Shown piece after piece: positions 25,715-34,564 of a stretch of 64,000 nt of DNA. Position 1 is the stretch's first letter; the number at the start of each line of letters is the position of its first letter. The notes under the pieces were generated by a model that searched no databases, was not told the origin of the DNA, and saw only the letters and a program-made list of their open reading frames with translations. Origin of the DNA: Dietzia cinnamea NBRC 102147 (lineage in GTDB: Bacteria; Actinomycetota; Actinomycetes; Mycobacteriales; Mycobacteriaceae); assembly GCF_001571065.1 (NCBI RefSeq), contig NZ_BCSW01000008.1, positions 43,004 through 107,003 of the forward strand. Direction: 5' to 3'. Made by a program: the position numbers and the translations under genes.

Positions 25715-26821
25715 ATGGGTGTAGTTCCTGCAAGTTCGACTGGCACCGGAGGCGAGATGCCGTCCGGACCGGTCGACGTACCCGGACGGCAGGACCATCC
25801 ATCCGCGGCAGTCGGGCCAACTACCCCATCCTTCGATCGCTTCCAGATCCTCGCCCTCGATGGTGGGGGAGCCAAGGCGCTGTTCACCGCTCAGGTGCTC
25901 GCGCGCCTGGAACAGGACCTCGACGTCAGCATCAAGGACTCCTTTGACCTGATCGCCGGCACATCGGCGGGCGGGATCGTCGCGCTCGCGCTGGGCGCCG
26001 GTCTCACCCCGAGCGAGATCGTCGAGCACTACGAAGAACTGGTCGAGGCAGTCTTCCCGGCCACGCGCCGGCGACTCTGGCGGCGGGCACGTCAACTCAC
26101 TGCACCCATCTACGACGCCGACGCGCTGCGCACCGCCTTGACGAAGGTGCTCGGCGAGCGGCTGCTGGGGGACAGCGCAAAGCGGCTGGTCATCCCGGCA
26201 TGGGACGTGCAACGAGGCGCCGTGCACATCTTCAAGACGCCGCACCACAAGCGGCTCGCCCGAGACTGGCGCCTGTCGATGGTGGACATAGCCATGGCGA
26301 CCTCAGCGGCACCGCTCTACTTCCCGGCCGCACGCGTCGACGGACACCGCCTCATCGACGGCGGCGTGTGGGCGAACAACCCCTCCGTCGTCGCAATCGC
26401 CGAGGCCGTGAGCATGCTCGACGTACCACTGGCCTCGATCAGGGTGCTCAACGTCGGCACTATCGACCAGCTCACGAACCACCCCAAGCGCCTCGACCGC
26501 GGCGGGCTGTTCAACTGGGCAAAGCCGATCGCACCCCTCATCCTCAACGCCGGAAGCCGCGGCGGGCAGGGCATCGCTGAACATCTGATCGGCAAGGATG
26601 CCTACACCAGATTCGACGCACGGGTTCCCGGCGATCTGTACGCACTCGACTCGGCAGACCCGGACGATATCGCTGGACTCGCCGCGTCCGTGAGCCGCGA
26701 ACTCAGCCCCGTCTACACCGCGCGGTTCGCGACTCATCGCGCAGCCGAATACACACCATTGATCGGAGACCCACGCCGCGGCCACCCGACCAGCACGTCG
26801 ACCACGGAGGTCTCCCGATGA
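25715..26821 (+). CDS. capV: Patatin-like phospholipase, CBASS effector (CapV-like)
   Basis: The protein has 368 residues. After a 40-residue variable N-terminus comes a patatin domain: oxyanion motif DGGGAKALFT from residue 49, nucleophile elbow GTSAGG at 82-87 (Ser84) and the catalytic-dyad Asp in LIDGGVWANNP at about 216. ATSAAPLYFP also fits. In CBASS such enzymes are switched on by a cyclic dinucleotide and destroy membrane phospholipids, killing the infected cell. The gene overlaps the CD-NTase by 4 bp (ATGA), so the pair is translationally coupled. Patatin alone could have other roles; the context makes the effector assignment strong. Confidence 0.93.
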   Translation: MGVVPASSTGTGGEMPSGPVDVPGRQDHPSAAVGPTTPSFDRFQILALDGGGAKALFTAQVLARLEQDLDVSIKDSFDLIAGTSAGGIVALALGAGLTPSEIVEHYEELVEAVFPATRRRLWRRARQLTAPIYDADALRTALTKVLGERLLGDSAKRLVIPAWDVQRGAVHIFKTPHHKRLARDWRLSMVDIAMATSAAPLYFPAARVDGHRLIDGGVWANNPSVVAIAEAVSMLDVPLASIRVLNVGTIDQLTNHPKRLDRGGLFNWAKPIAPLILNAGSRGGQGIAEHLIGKDAYTRFDARVPGDLYALDSADPDDIAGLAASVSRELSPVYTARFATHRAAEYTPLIGDPRRGHPTSTSTTEVSR

Positions 26822-27831
26822 AGCTCACTGACTACTTCAACGTCCTGCTCAAGGACACCGTCAACCTCGGCCAGGTAAAGCTGGACCTCCTCGACTCTCG
26901 CGTAGAGACGGTCTACAAGGCGCTCAAGGCCGACGAACAGATCGGGCACCTGATCCTCGGCAAGACGCCCCAAGGATCGTGGGCGCACAAGACCATCATC
27001 AACCCGGTCGGTGACAACGAGTTCGACGCGGACTTCATGCTCGACATGAGCGAGAACCCGGACTGGTCCGACGATCCCAAGAAGTACATCGAGGAGGTCT
27101 ACGCGGCTCTACACCGCCACAGCACCTACGGGAACATGCCGCACTCACGCAAGTGCCGCTGCGTCCGACTCGTCTACGCGAACTCCATGCACCTCGACAT
27201 CGTGCCGCATCTCAACCTCGCCGACGGACGCGAAGTCATCGTCAACCGCGACGACAACGACTGGGAGCTGACCGACCCCCAGGGCTTCACCGACTGGATG
27301 AAGAACAAGGACGCGCTCGCGAAGGGCAACCTCCGCAAGGTCATCCGCCTGATGAAGTACCTGCGGGACCATAAGAACTCCTTCACTGGCACCCGGTCCA
27401 TCCTCTTGACGACCCTGCTGGGTGAGCAGGTCACCGAGCTGCGCACGCTGCTGGACCCCAGCTACTACAGCGACGTGCCGACCGCCCTTCTGCATATCGT
27501 CAAGGACCTCGACGTTTGGCTCCAGGCGAACCCGAGCACGCCGCCTGTCGCCGACCCGTCCGGGTCCGGTGTGTACTTCGGGCACCGATGGGGCTCCGAT
27601 CCCGAAAAAGCGCAGGCAACCTACAGCTACTTCCGGGATCGCATCCATGTCCACGCCGCCGAAATCGAGGAAGCGTACGAAGAGGAGAACAAGGATCGCA
27701 GCATCGAGCTGTGGCAGGGCATCTTCGGTGACGGCTTCAAGGCCCCGGCCACCTCGTCCAGCAGCGCGAAGTTCCCGGCAGCAGCTCCCGCGGCCGCTTC
27801 CACCGTGGGGCGGTCTGGCCGCGCGGGATGA
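26818..27831 (+). CDS. CD-NTase, cGAS/DncV-like cyclic nucleotide synthase of CBASS
   Basis: The protein has 337 residues. The nucleotidyltransferase core reads GSWAHKTI at 53-60, then EFDADFML with the metal-binding Asp70 and Asp72, and MHLDIVPHL with Asp127 as the third acidic residue. RKVIRLMKYLRDHKN, typical of the helical second half of this fold, follows. The product is probably a cyclic di- or trinucleotide that activates the upstream patatin, but the nucleotide specificity cannot be read from sequence. The last 30 residues are an Ala/Ser-rich tail ending in VGRSGRAG, plausibly the C-terminus conjugated by Cap2. It overlaps both neighbours by 4 bp. Confidence 0.93.
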   Translation: MKLTDYFNVLLKDTVNLGQVKLDLLDSRVETVYKALKADEQIGHLILGKTPQGSWAHKTIINPVGDNEFDADFMLDMSENPDWSDDPKKYIEEVYAALHRHSTYGNMPHSRKCRCVRLVYANSMHLDIVPHLNLADGREVIVNRDDNDWELTDPQGFTDWMKNKDALAKGNLRKVIRLMKYLRDHKNSFTGTRSILLTTLLGEQVTELRTLLDPSYYSDVPTALLHIVKDLDVWLQANPSTPPVADPSGSGVYFGHRWGSDPEKAQATYSYFRDRIHVHAAEIEEAYEEENKDRSIELWQGIFGDGFKAPATSSSSAKFPAAAPAAASTVGRSGRAG

Positions 27832-29582
27832 GCCGCCGCAACCGGGCCACGCTATCGGCCTGGCAGAAGCATCTCGTCGACGAGCTGAGGTCACTCGCCA
27901 GGGAGCGCCCCCACGACGTGCGGATAGTCCAGCAGCCCCAGGTCGGCACCGACGGTGACGCCAACCTCCGACTCCGGCTCCACACCGCAGACATCCCTCA
28001 CTGCCCCGGAGGGCTGGAACTCGGCAAGGACGAAGAGTTCATCGTCAGGATTCGCCCCTCGCTGTTCTTTCCCCCGAGCGCCGAGGTTGACCACACACGC
28101 TTCCTCGGCTTTCCGCACGTTCTCCAAGGGCAGCGGCTCTGTATCTACCTCGACCCCTCCCGCGAGTGGCGGCCGTCCGCAGGAATGGCCGGATTCCTCA
28201 GCCGACTGTGGGACTGGCTCACCGATGCCGCCGTCGGAGCATTCGATCCCTCGACCGCGATGTATCATGCTGTCGGAGGAGTGCTCCACCACGCCGACGA
28301 CACACCCACCATCGTCGTCCGCGAACCCGGCCCGCCGAAGCAGCATCAGATCGCTCGGCTCGTCGCCCGCTCACCGCACCGCTACGACCTCACCTACTCG
28401 ACCGACCAGGACGGACACCGCACGCCCGTGTTCGTGCTCGCGAGCGACCTCCCCTTCGGCGCGGCGTCCACCTTCGCGCTGTTCCTTACGCTCCTGGACG
28501 ACCCGCACCTTGACCGCGCCGATGGACGATCACCAGAGGTCTCACCGCAGTCGCCCGCGTTCCTTACCTCGCTCCTCGCCAGCGCTCTACGAAACGCTGA
28601 CGGCACCGAGCAGTACTTCGTGCTTGCTGTGCCGCACCCCGCAGGGGGACCGCATCATCTTCTCGGTGGACGCCTCCCCGCAACTACCGCCGACGCCCTC
28701 CGGCGCCTTGCCAAGAAGCACGGGACCGCGGTCAACCTCGATCCCACGGTCATCAACGCCGACATCCCCATTGAATGGTGCAACATGTCCGACGAACGGC
28801 AAGAGGTCACAACCCGACGCGACGACGACCGTCCCGTCAACGGCTTCCAAGGACGGACCGTTCACATCTGGGGCTGCGGCGGCCTGGGATCATGGCTCGC
28901 TGAGTTCATCGCACGCGCCGGAGCCAGTGCCATCACTGTCTGCGACCCCGGCACCATCACCGGCGGACTGCTCGTGCGACAGAACTACACCGAAGCCGAC
29001 ATCGGCCAGACGAAGGCCGACGCCCTCGCCACGCGCCTCCGCGCGATCCGCGACGACTTGACCGTCACCGTCGCAGAAGGAAGCGTCCCCGATCCAGCCG
29101 TCTCTCTCGCCGCGGACCTCATCATCGACGCCACCGTCAGTCACAGCATCGCCACCTACCTCGACACCCTCGCCGGCGAAGACCGCAAGGCACTCATTGC
29201 CCAGGTCGCCACCGACGCGAGGACGGGATCGCTCGGTATCGCCAACATCTGCGCACCCGGTGCCGCCTGTACGCCGTCTGAGCTTGACGACCAGGCAGGA
29301 CGCTCGGTGGTGGCCGATGGCGGGCTGGAGCTGTACCACCGGCTCTGGGAAGAAGCATCCGAAGGCGACGAACTGATCCCCACCAGAGGATGTTCCGTAC
29401 CCACGTTCCACGGCTCGGCCGCAGACCTCGCTGCCGTCGCCGCGACCCTCGTCAACATGATCGGCCTGCACCTTCAACAGGCAGAGGCACCTGTTTCAGG
29501 AACCCACCTCATCGCCCTGCCACACGCACCAGCCGGCCCACGGCATCGCTTCCTTCCCGCGGCGTCGGATACTCGCGGATGA
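27828..29582 (+). CDS. cap2: Cap2-like E2-E1 ubiquitin-transfer fusion of CBASS
   Basis: The protein has 584 residues, close to the usual length. The N-terminal E2-like domain carries a candidate catalytic Cys105 in GQRLCIYLDPSREW. The C-terminal ThiF/E1 domain starts with the nucleotide-binding GCGGLGSWLAEFIARAGA at about 348, continues with DPGTITGGLLVRQNY and DATVSH, and has a candidate E1 cysteine in TRGCSVPTFHG near 522. Cap2 links the CD-NTase C-terminus to target molecules and primes it. Normally a JAB/JAMM protease, Cap3, follows and reverses this. None is seen in the 550 bp after this gene or elsewhere in the window. Confidence 0.92.
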   Translation: MSRRNRATLSAWQKHLVDELRSLARERPHDVRIVQQPQVGTDGDANLRLRLHTADIPHCPGGLELGKDEEFIVRIRPSLFFPPSAEVDHTRFLGFPHVLQGQRLCIYLDPSREWRPSAGMAGFLSRLWDWLTDAAVGAFDPSTAMYHAVGGVLHHADDTPTIVVREPGPPKQHQIARLVARSPHRYDLTYSTDQDGHRTPVFVLASDLPFGAASTFALFLTLLDDPHLDRADGRSPEVSPQSPAFLTSLLASALRNADGTEQYFVLAVPHPAGGPHHLLGGRLPATTADALRRLAKKHGTAVNLDPTVINADIPIEWCNMSDERQEVTTRRDDDRPVNGFQGRTVHIWGCGGLGSWLAEFIARAGASAITVCDPGTITGGLLVRQNYTEADIGQTKADALATRLRAIRDDLTVTVAEGSVPDPAVSLAADLIIDATVSHSIATYLDTLAGEDRKALIAQVATDARTGSLGIANICAPGAACTPSELDDQAGRSVVADGGLELYHRLWEEASEGDELIPTRGCSVPTFHGSAADLAAVAATLVNMIGLHLQQAEAPVSGTHLIALPHAPAGPRHRFLPAASDTRG

Positions 29583-29735
29583 GATAGCACGGGGTTACGT
29601 CTGTCGGCGCTCCGGCGTACAGTGGAAGCCGAGGCAGGTTCTCCTCGATTGCGGGTCCTTCGGGACGGCCCAGCTTGGGCGCTCATACACGTACTGCCTC
29701 CTCGACGGAGAGACACGTGTGACGAGAGGCCCGCC

Positions 29736-30122
29736 ATGATCCGCCTGATATGGACGCTCAGCGCCCGCACCCGCTACTACCTGCGCCGCTACATGCCCAC
29801 CAACCGGTTGCTCGACGCGATCCGACGCCGACCCAACCTGAGATGGGGCATCCCCGCGATGCTCATCGCCGTTCCTTACCTGCTGATCGCGAGCATCTGC
29901 ACCAACGCCATCGCCGCCGGTGCGCCAGGGTGGCTGCATCTGGTGGTGTTGTGGGCGGTGTGGAACGCGATGAAGTTCATCGTCATGGGTCCGGTCAGCC
30001 TCGTCCTCCTGGTCCGCGCCCGCATCCGCGAAGCGGTTGCGCGACGCCGCGCACGCACCCGACAGGTCACCCAGGACCAGTCAGCGCATCAAGAATCCGA
30101 GCTGGCGGAGGCATTCCGATGA
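29736..30122 (+). CDS. Small membrane protein of mobile elements, function unknown
   Basis: The protein has 128 residues from ATG 29736, with GAGAGG 7 bp upstream; the longer frame from 29622 has no ribosome site. A basic N-terminus (SARTRYYLRRYMPTNRLLDAIRRR) precedes two hydrophobic helices, IPAMLIAVPYLLIASICTNAI and WLHLVVLWAVWNAMKFIVMGPVSLVLLV, then a long Arg-rich helix and a polar tail. I recall close relatives next to MobF relaxase genes on actinobacterial plasmids, sometimes mislabelled as sulfate permease. So it is more likely a backbone gene of the element than a CBASS part, with CBASS inserted between it and the relaxase. Confidence 0.75.
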   Translation: MIRLIWTLSARTRYYLRRYMPTNRLLDAIRRRPNLRWGIPAMLIAVPYLLIASICTNAIAAGAPGWLHLVVLWAVWNAMKFIVMGPVSLVLLVRARIREAVARRRARTRQVTQDQSAHQESELAEAFR

Positions 30123-30138
30123 ACGTCGTCAGCTACAC

Positions 30139-30342
30139 CTATGCCGCCGGCCATTGCTCGCCGATCACGACACTCTTAGCGGCCAACGCGCGTCTGACCG
30201 CCTGTTGCTTGACCCCGAACCGCAACCCGACCTCCATCAGGTTCAACCCGCCTACGTAGAGTCCGACCGCTTCGGCAAGGTGGGACTCATCGAGGCCGTG
30301 CCTGCGGATCGGGACCGACCGGCGGACAAGATACGCCGCCAT
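30139..30342 (-). pseudogene. Truncated copy of a helix-turn-helix gene
   Basis: From ATG 30342 the frame gives 67 residues that match the C-terminal two thirds of the protein at 34238-34564, including LVRRSVPIRR, GLDESHLAEAVGLYVGGL and NLMEVGLRFGVKQQAVRRAL. The N-terminal helix-turn-helix of the intact copy is missing and upstream sequence is unrelated. It is therefore a 5'-truncated duplicate, in the same orientation as the intact copy. The two bracket the ATPase-protease module. Confidence 0.75.
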
Positions 30343-30343
30343 G
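30164..30343 (-). repeat. Direct repeat, left copy, flanking the ATPase-protease module
   Basis: This 180-bp segment aligns without gaps to 34275-34454 at a constant offset of 4111 bp, with 27 differences by my count (about 85% identity). A block of more than 20 bp around 30215-30237 is identical. The repeat is coding sequence of the helix-turn-helix gene. Confidence 0.85.
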
Positions 30344-30528
30344 ATCGAACGCACACGTGAGCGTCCGACAACCCCGGCGCGATCGACAGGTCGCCCAGCC
30401 TCGGGACGCGAACCCGTAGGACGGTGACGCTTCGTGGCAGTCAGCTGCGGTACTGCTCGTGTCGATGTGGGCGGGTGGACATAGGGTCTGAGAAGATTAG
30501 TCAGGACTGAACGGTGAACGGAGGACGC

Positions 30529-31506
30529 ATGGCCCGCGCAGACCTGCTCCTCGCGCTCGTACAGTCGGGTGCCGGTGGCGATGATCTGGCGTTCCGTCGC
30601 GCCGCTGAGGCGCTGATCGCTGAGGAAGAGAACAAGAAGCACGGCGTGCTGGCATCCCAGCTCGCTGATGCACTGACTCGCAGACGACCGAGCACTGGCA
30701 CGAACGTCACCTCGTTGAGTCGTAACGAGGCGTCCAATGGTCTGTTCTATGAGCAGGAGCCCGAACGACGGGTCACTGACTTGGTTCTTCCGACCGAGGT
30801 TCGCCAGGCCGTCAACCAGCTGGTCGAGGAACATCACCGTCGCGACCTGCTGCGTAGTCACGGGGTAGAACCGCGGCATCGGCTCTTGTTCGTGGGCCCA
30901 CCCGGCGGCGGCAAGACCTCACTGGCCGAGGCGATCGCCACCGAGCTCGCAGTCCCGTTGCTGAGTGTCCGCTACGAGGGGCTCATCGGCAGCTTCCTGG
31001 GTGAGACCGCGTCCCGCATGGAGACCCTGTTCGCCGCGGTGCGGGTGCGGCCCTGCGTTCTTTTCTTCGACGAGTTCGATGTCGTGGCGAAGGAACGAGG
31101 CGACACTCACGAGACGGGTGAGATCAAGCGTGTCGTCAGCTCGCTTCTGCTGCAGGTCGACAAACTGCCCAGCCACGTCATCGTGATCGCGGCGACCAAC
31201 CATGCGGAGCTTCTCGACCGGGCGGTGTGGCGTCGGATGCAGCTGAGGCTCAACCTGCCGAACCCGACCCGGGCAGGCAAGGTCGAATGGCTGCAAGCAT
31301 GGTCAGCGAGGACGGGCGTGGAGTTCGGTCTTTCTGCGCGAACCATCGCTGACCGGCTCAGCGGCGTCAGCTATGCCGAGTTGGAGGAGTTTGCGCTGGA
31401 CGTGCAACGCCGCTCAATCCTCTCAGGCCCGGAGCCGGACTCTCAGGCGGTCACTCAACAGCTTCTCAAGCAGTGGTCTGCGCGTGCTGACGTCAGTGAA
31501 CAATGA
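30529..31506 (+). CDS. ietA: AAA ATPase, IetA-like
   Basis: The protein has 325 residues from ATG 30529, with GGAGG 5 bp upstream; GTG 30514 is a worse in-frame start. An N-terminal helical region (1-80) is followed by one AAA domain with Walker A GPPGGGKTS at 123-131, Walker B CVLFFDEFD at about 176-184, sensor-1 VIAATNHAELLDRAVWRR and the arginine-finger region. It overlaps the protease gene by 4 bp. AAA ATPase plus subtilisin-like protease pairs were described as the IetAS plasmid-incompatibility system and later counted among defence modules. Here it probably unfolds or gates substrates for the protease. The symbol is by resemblance. Confidence 0.85.
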   Translation: MARADLLLALVQSGAGGDDLAFRRAAEALIAEEENKKHGVLASQLADALTRRRPSTGTNVTSLSRNEASNGLFYEQEPERRVTDLVLPTEVRQAVNQLVEEHHRRDLLRSHGVEPRHRLLFVGPPGGGKTSLAEAIATELAVPLLSVRYEGLIGSFLGETASRMETLFAAVRVRPCVLFFDEFDVVAKERGDTHETGEIKRVVSSLLLQVDKLPSHVIVIAATNHAELLDRAVWRRMQLRLNLPNPTRAGKVEWLQAWSARTGVEFGLSARTIADRLSGVSYAELEEFALDVQRRSILSGPEPDSQAVTQQLLKQWSARADVSEQ

Positions 31507-34016
31507 CGCCACCGGCCGATGGTGTCTCGACGTCGAGACCGGTGATCCTGGGCACGATCTCCCCACCGCGCGCAATCAAGCCAACCGGTGGAGGGAGTTC
31601 GCGGGTCACCTTCCGCAACGAAGGTGAGCGTGTCGGCCGGATCGACTCACGATTCGAGGAGACCGTTGCCGCGTTCGGTGCGGAGATCCAACTCGCGGAC
31701 TCGATCCAAGCCGCCGACCCTCAACTCGTTCTGGTCTTCGAGGCCCTCGATGAGCAGATCGATCTGACTGCGGTCGCCCAAAAGCTCGGGTTGGAAATCC
31801 TGGTCGAGTCCGAAGGTGCGATGGAACCCACTGATGAGTATCAGCTCATCAGCAAGAAGCCGCGCAACCCATTCATCGGCTCCTGCCTTCACGCCGTGTG
31901 CCTCAACCAGACGGCGCTCAACAATCTGCTATCCCTGTGGCGGACGTGGAAACGGAACCAGTCCCTCCCTTACGGGTACTCGCCGCTGCGAGAGTTGTTT
32001 GCCCACCTCAAGGACTTACGCCCGTGGGGGCCGCAAGACCGTCTAAAGATGCTCGACTGGGACGAGCACTTCGCCGGACGGATCACCGATCAACCACACG
32101 CGATCGAGATCGAACTCTGGTACCGACACTCACCCCAGATACGCCTCGCCAGCCAACGCGAGGTCACCGCCCTGGTCGAACAAGCCGGAGGCCAAGTACA
32201 CACCTCGGCGGTCATCGAACAGATCGGTTATCACGGCCTCAAGTGCACCGTCCCCACCAATGTCCTGCTTGACCTCGCACGGGGCAACTTCGGCTCCGTC
32301 CACGTCGTCCGCTCCGCCAACGTCATGTATCTACGAGTCACCGGCCAAGGACTCCCGATCACCGGACCACCTATCGACGCCGTGTCGAGTTGGGACAGTC
32401 CTCTCCCCACCTCCGAACCGGTGGTGTGTCTCCTCGACGGCGTCCCCGCCGCGAACCACCCGCTGCTGCAAGACCGGGTCATCGTCCACGACCCGGACGA
32501 CCTCCTCAGCAACGCCACCGTCGATGAACTCAAACACGGGACCTGGATGGCCTCAGCAGCGGTATGGGGCGACCGGGGCTCGAACGAGCCGGCCGCGAGC
32601 CGCCCGGTGCTGGTCCGGCCGATCCTGACGCCGTCAGATGAGACCGCGGATCGCAGTGAAGAACTGCCCGCCACGGAACTCGTGCCCGATCTGATGTGGC
32701 GTGTATTCCGGGAGCTCTTCGACGGCGAAGGCACGGAAGGCCCCGCCGGTTCGCAGATCGCCGTCGTCAATCTCTCGGTCGGAGACCCAGCCTCGCCGTT
32801 CGACTCGATCCTCTCCTCCTGGGCACGGATCATCGATTGGCTCAGCTACGAGTACGGCGTGCTCGTCATCGTCTCGGTGGGAAACCACCCAAGACTTCGG
32901 TTGACGCCGAGCAACTCCCGCGAGATCGCGGACCTCACAGGCAAAGAACGTCGGCAATCCGTCCTCAACGCACAGGAGCGCGAGCAGAACAACCGCCGCC
33001 CGCTCGCCCCGGCCGAGTCGATCAACGCCCTCGCTGTGGGTGCCCTCCACGACGACGCCTCCGGCACGAGCCCACAGGGATACGCACTCGATCCGACCGA
33101 CGGGTTGCCAAGCCTCAGCCCCATCTCGGCAACAGGAAGCGGGTATCGCCGGAGCATCAAACCCGACCTCGTCGCCAACGGCGGCCGCGTGATCTTCCGA
33201 GACCCACCGGTACCCGAAGAGGCAATCTCCTTCGCCAGCCTGTCCGCGCTAGGACCAGGGATTCGGGTAGCGACGCCGACACAGAACAAGGAAGCGTTCA
33301 TCGCCGGTACCAGCCCGGCCGCAGCCCTGGTGACACGACAAGCGGCGCGTATTCACGACCTTGTCGACGAGATCACCGTGGGACGTTCCATCACGCGGCG
33401 CCAGCGAGCCTCTGCGATCAAGGCACTTCTTGTGCATGGCGCGGACCTCCCGCCGGACCTCTCTACCCAGCCGTTGGCTCGCGAATCCGCGCTGGGTAAC
33501 GGCATCATTCAGCGGGATTACACCGATGGGTGCGCCACCAACGAAGCGGTCGTGCTATTTGTCGGTTCAATCGGCGCCGCACAGGAGCAAGAACTTCTGT
33601 TCCCGCTCCCGGATGGGCTCGGGATCCGCGAGGCCAAGCGCATCGACGCAACCCTGGCATGGCTCAGCCCTGTCAACTGGCGACACAGGCAGTACCGGAA
33701 GGCCTCGCTCGCGTTCGTGAAACCCGCGGGATCGATACCCAAGCTCCAAACACCCAGCGGCCTTTCTTCTGACACTTCGACCCGCGGGGCTGCGACGGTG
33801 CAGCATCAGTCATGGGAGCTGACCAGCTCTTTCGGCGCAGGTCAGGGATCGAACATGGTCGTTCGAGTCAAGTGCTTCGAGCAGGCCGGCGGCTTGGCCG
33901 GGCAACAGGTGGATTTCGCCGTCGCGCTCTCGCTCTGGGTCGCTCCGACCGTGAACGTGGACGTCTACAACCAGGTCAAGACTCAGATTGAGCCCCGAGT
34001 CGCTGTCCGGCCGTGA
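31503..34016 (+). CDS. ietS: Subtilisin-like serine protease, IetS-like
   Basis: The protein has 837 residues with no signal peptide, so it is cytoplasmic. An N-terminal region of about 300 residues, containing FRNEGERVGRIDSRFEE, precedes the S8 peptidase domain. The catalytic Asp is in VCLLDGVPAANHPLL at about 312, His in LKHGTWMASAA at about 346 and Ser in IAGTSPAAALVTR at about 604, with the oxyanion Asn in VSVGNHP near 461. A 200-residue beta-rich C-terminal part follows. Cytoplasmic subtilases with an upstream AAA partner fit IetAS-type modules. The trigger and target are unknown. The ATGA overlap couples it to the ATPase. Confidence 0.87.
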   Translation: MTPPADGVSTSRPVILGTISPPRAIKPTGGGSSRVTFRNEGERVGRIDSRFEETVAAFGAEIQLADSIQAADPQLVLVFEALDEQIDLTAVAQKLGLEILVESEGAMEPTDEYQLISKKPRNPFIGSCLHAVCLNQTALNNLLSLWRTWKRNQSLPYGYSPLRELFAHLKDLRPWGPQDRLKMLDWDEHFAGRITDQPHAIEIELWYRHSPQIRLASQREVTALVEQAGGQVHTSAVIEQIGYHGLKCTVPTNVLLDLARGNFGSVHVVRSANVMYLRVTGQGLPITGPPIDAVSSWDSPLPTSEPVVCLLDGVPAANHPLLQDRVIVHDPDDLLSNATVDELKHGTWMASAAVWGDRGSNEPAASRPVLVRPILTPSDETADRSEELPATELVPDLMWRVFRELFDGEGTEGPAGSQIAVVNLSVGDPASPFDSILSSWARIIDWLSYEYGVLVIVSVGNHPRLRLTPSNSREIADLTGKERRQSVLNAQEREQNNRRPLAPAESINALAVGALHDDASGTSPQGYALDPTDGLPSLSPISATGSGYRRSIKPDLVANGGRVIFRDPPVPEEAISFASLSALGPGIRVATPTQNKEAFIAGTSPAAALVTRQAARIHDLVDEITVGRSITRRQRASAIKALLVHGADLPPDLSTQPLARESALGNGIIQRDYTDGCATNEAVVLFVGSIGAAQEQELLFPLPDGLGIREAKRIDATLAWLSPVNWRHRQYRKASLAFVKPAGSIPKLQTPSGLSSDTSTRGAATVQHQSWELTSSFGAGQGSNMVVRVKCFEQAGGLAGQQVDFAVALSLWVAPTVNVDVYNQVKTQIEPRVAVRP

Positions 34017-34237
34017 TAGCCACGGCGGTGAAATGACAATCACCGCGGATCGCACCGCCTCAGCGCTGGTCCCGAGCCGAGCGGCGTCTCCGCCGACCCG
34101 CAGGCAGTGGCAGACCTCGGGTGATGCAGGCGTAACCGTGTATGTCGCAGACGGTGGCGCACGTTCCCTCGCCGCCGCGGCCATGCTGCCGGACATCCTT
34201 ACGCCCATGATCCGCTCGTCCACATGTGGCAGGCACG

Positions 34238-34564
34238 TCAAGCGCTGACCCGAGCGCGCCGCCCGCCCGGCCGGATCACGACGCCCTCTGCGACGAGCGC
34301 GCGCCTGACGGACTGCTGGCTGACGCCGAACCGCAACCCGACCTCCATGAGCGTCAACCCGCTGACGTAGAGGTCGACTGCTTTGGCGAGGTGGGACTCA
34401 TCGAGGCCGCGCCTGCGGATCGGGACTGACCGGCGGACAAGATGCGCCGCCACCGTGCGGCGGTGAACGCTGAACCGCTCACCGACCTCCACAAGCGTCG
34501 CACCCGCCTGGTACATGGCCACCAACTCGTCCACCTGCGCTGGGCTCAGAAAGGTTTGAGTCAT
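34238..34564 (-). CDS. Helix-turn-helix protein, intact copy
   Basis: The protein has 108 residues from ATG 34564; the longer frame to 34711 has no better start. It contains two consecutive helix-turn-helix units: LSPAQVDELVAMYQAGATLVEVGERFSVHRRTVAAHL and GLDESHLAKAVDLYVSGLTLMEVGLRFGVSQQSVRRAL. Such tandem units resemble the DNA-binding part of resolvase or IS-type recombinases without the catalytic domain. It might regulate the element or be a leftover of a recombinase. A truncated copy lies 4.1 kb to the left in the same orientation. It is the last gene before chromosome-like sequence. Confidence 0.8.
   Translation of the reverse strand: MTQTFLSPAQVDELVAMYQAGATLVEVGERFSVHRRTVAAHLVRRSVPIRRRGLDESHLAKAVDLYVSGLTLMEVGLRFGVSQQSVRRALVAEGVVIRPGGRRARVSA
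34275..34454 (-). repeat. Direct repeat, right copy
   Basis: This is the partner of 30164-30343, part of the intact helix-turn-helix gene. The matching block stops at about 34454 because the left copy is truncated there. Confidence 0.85.
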
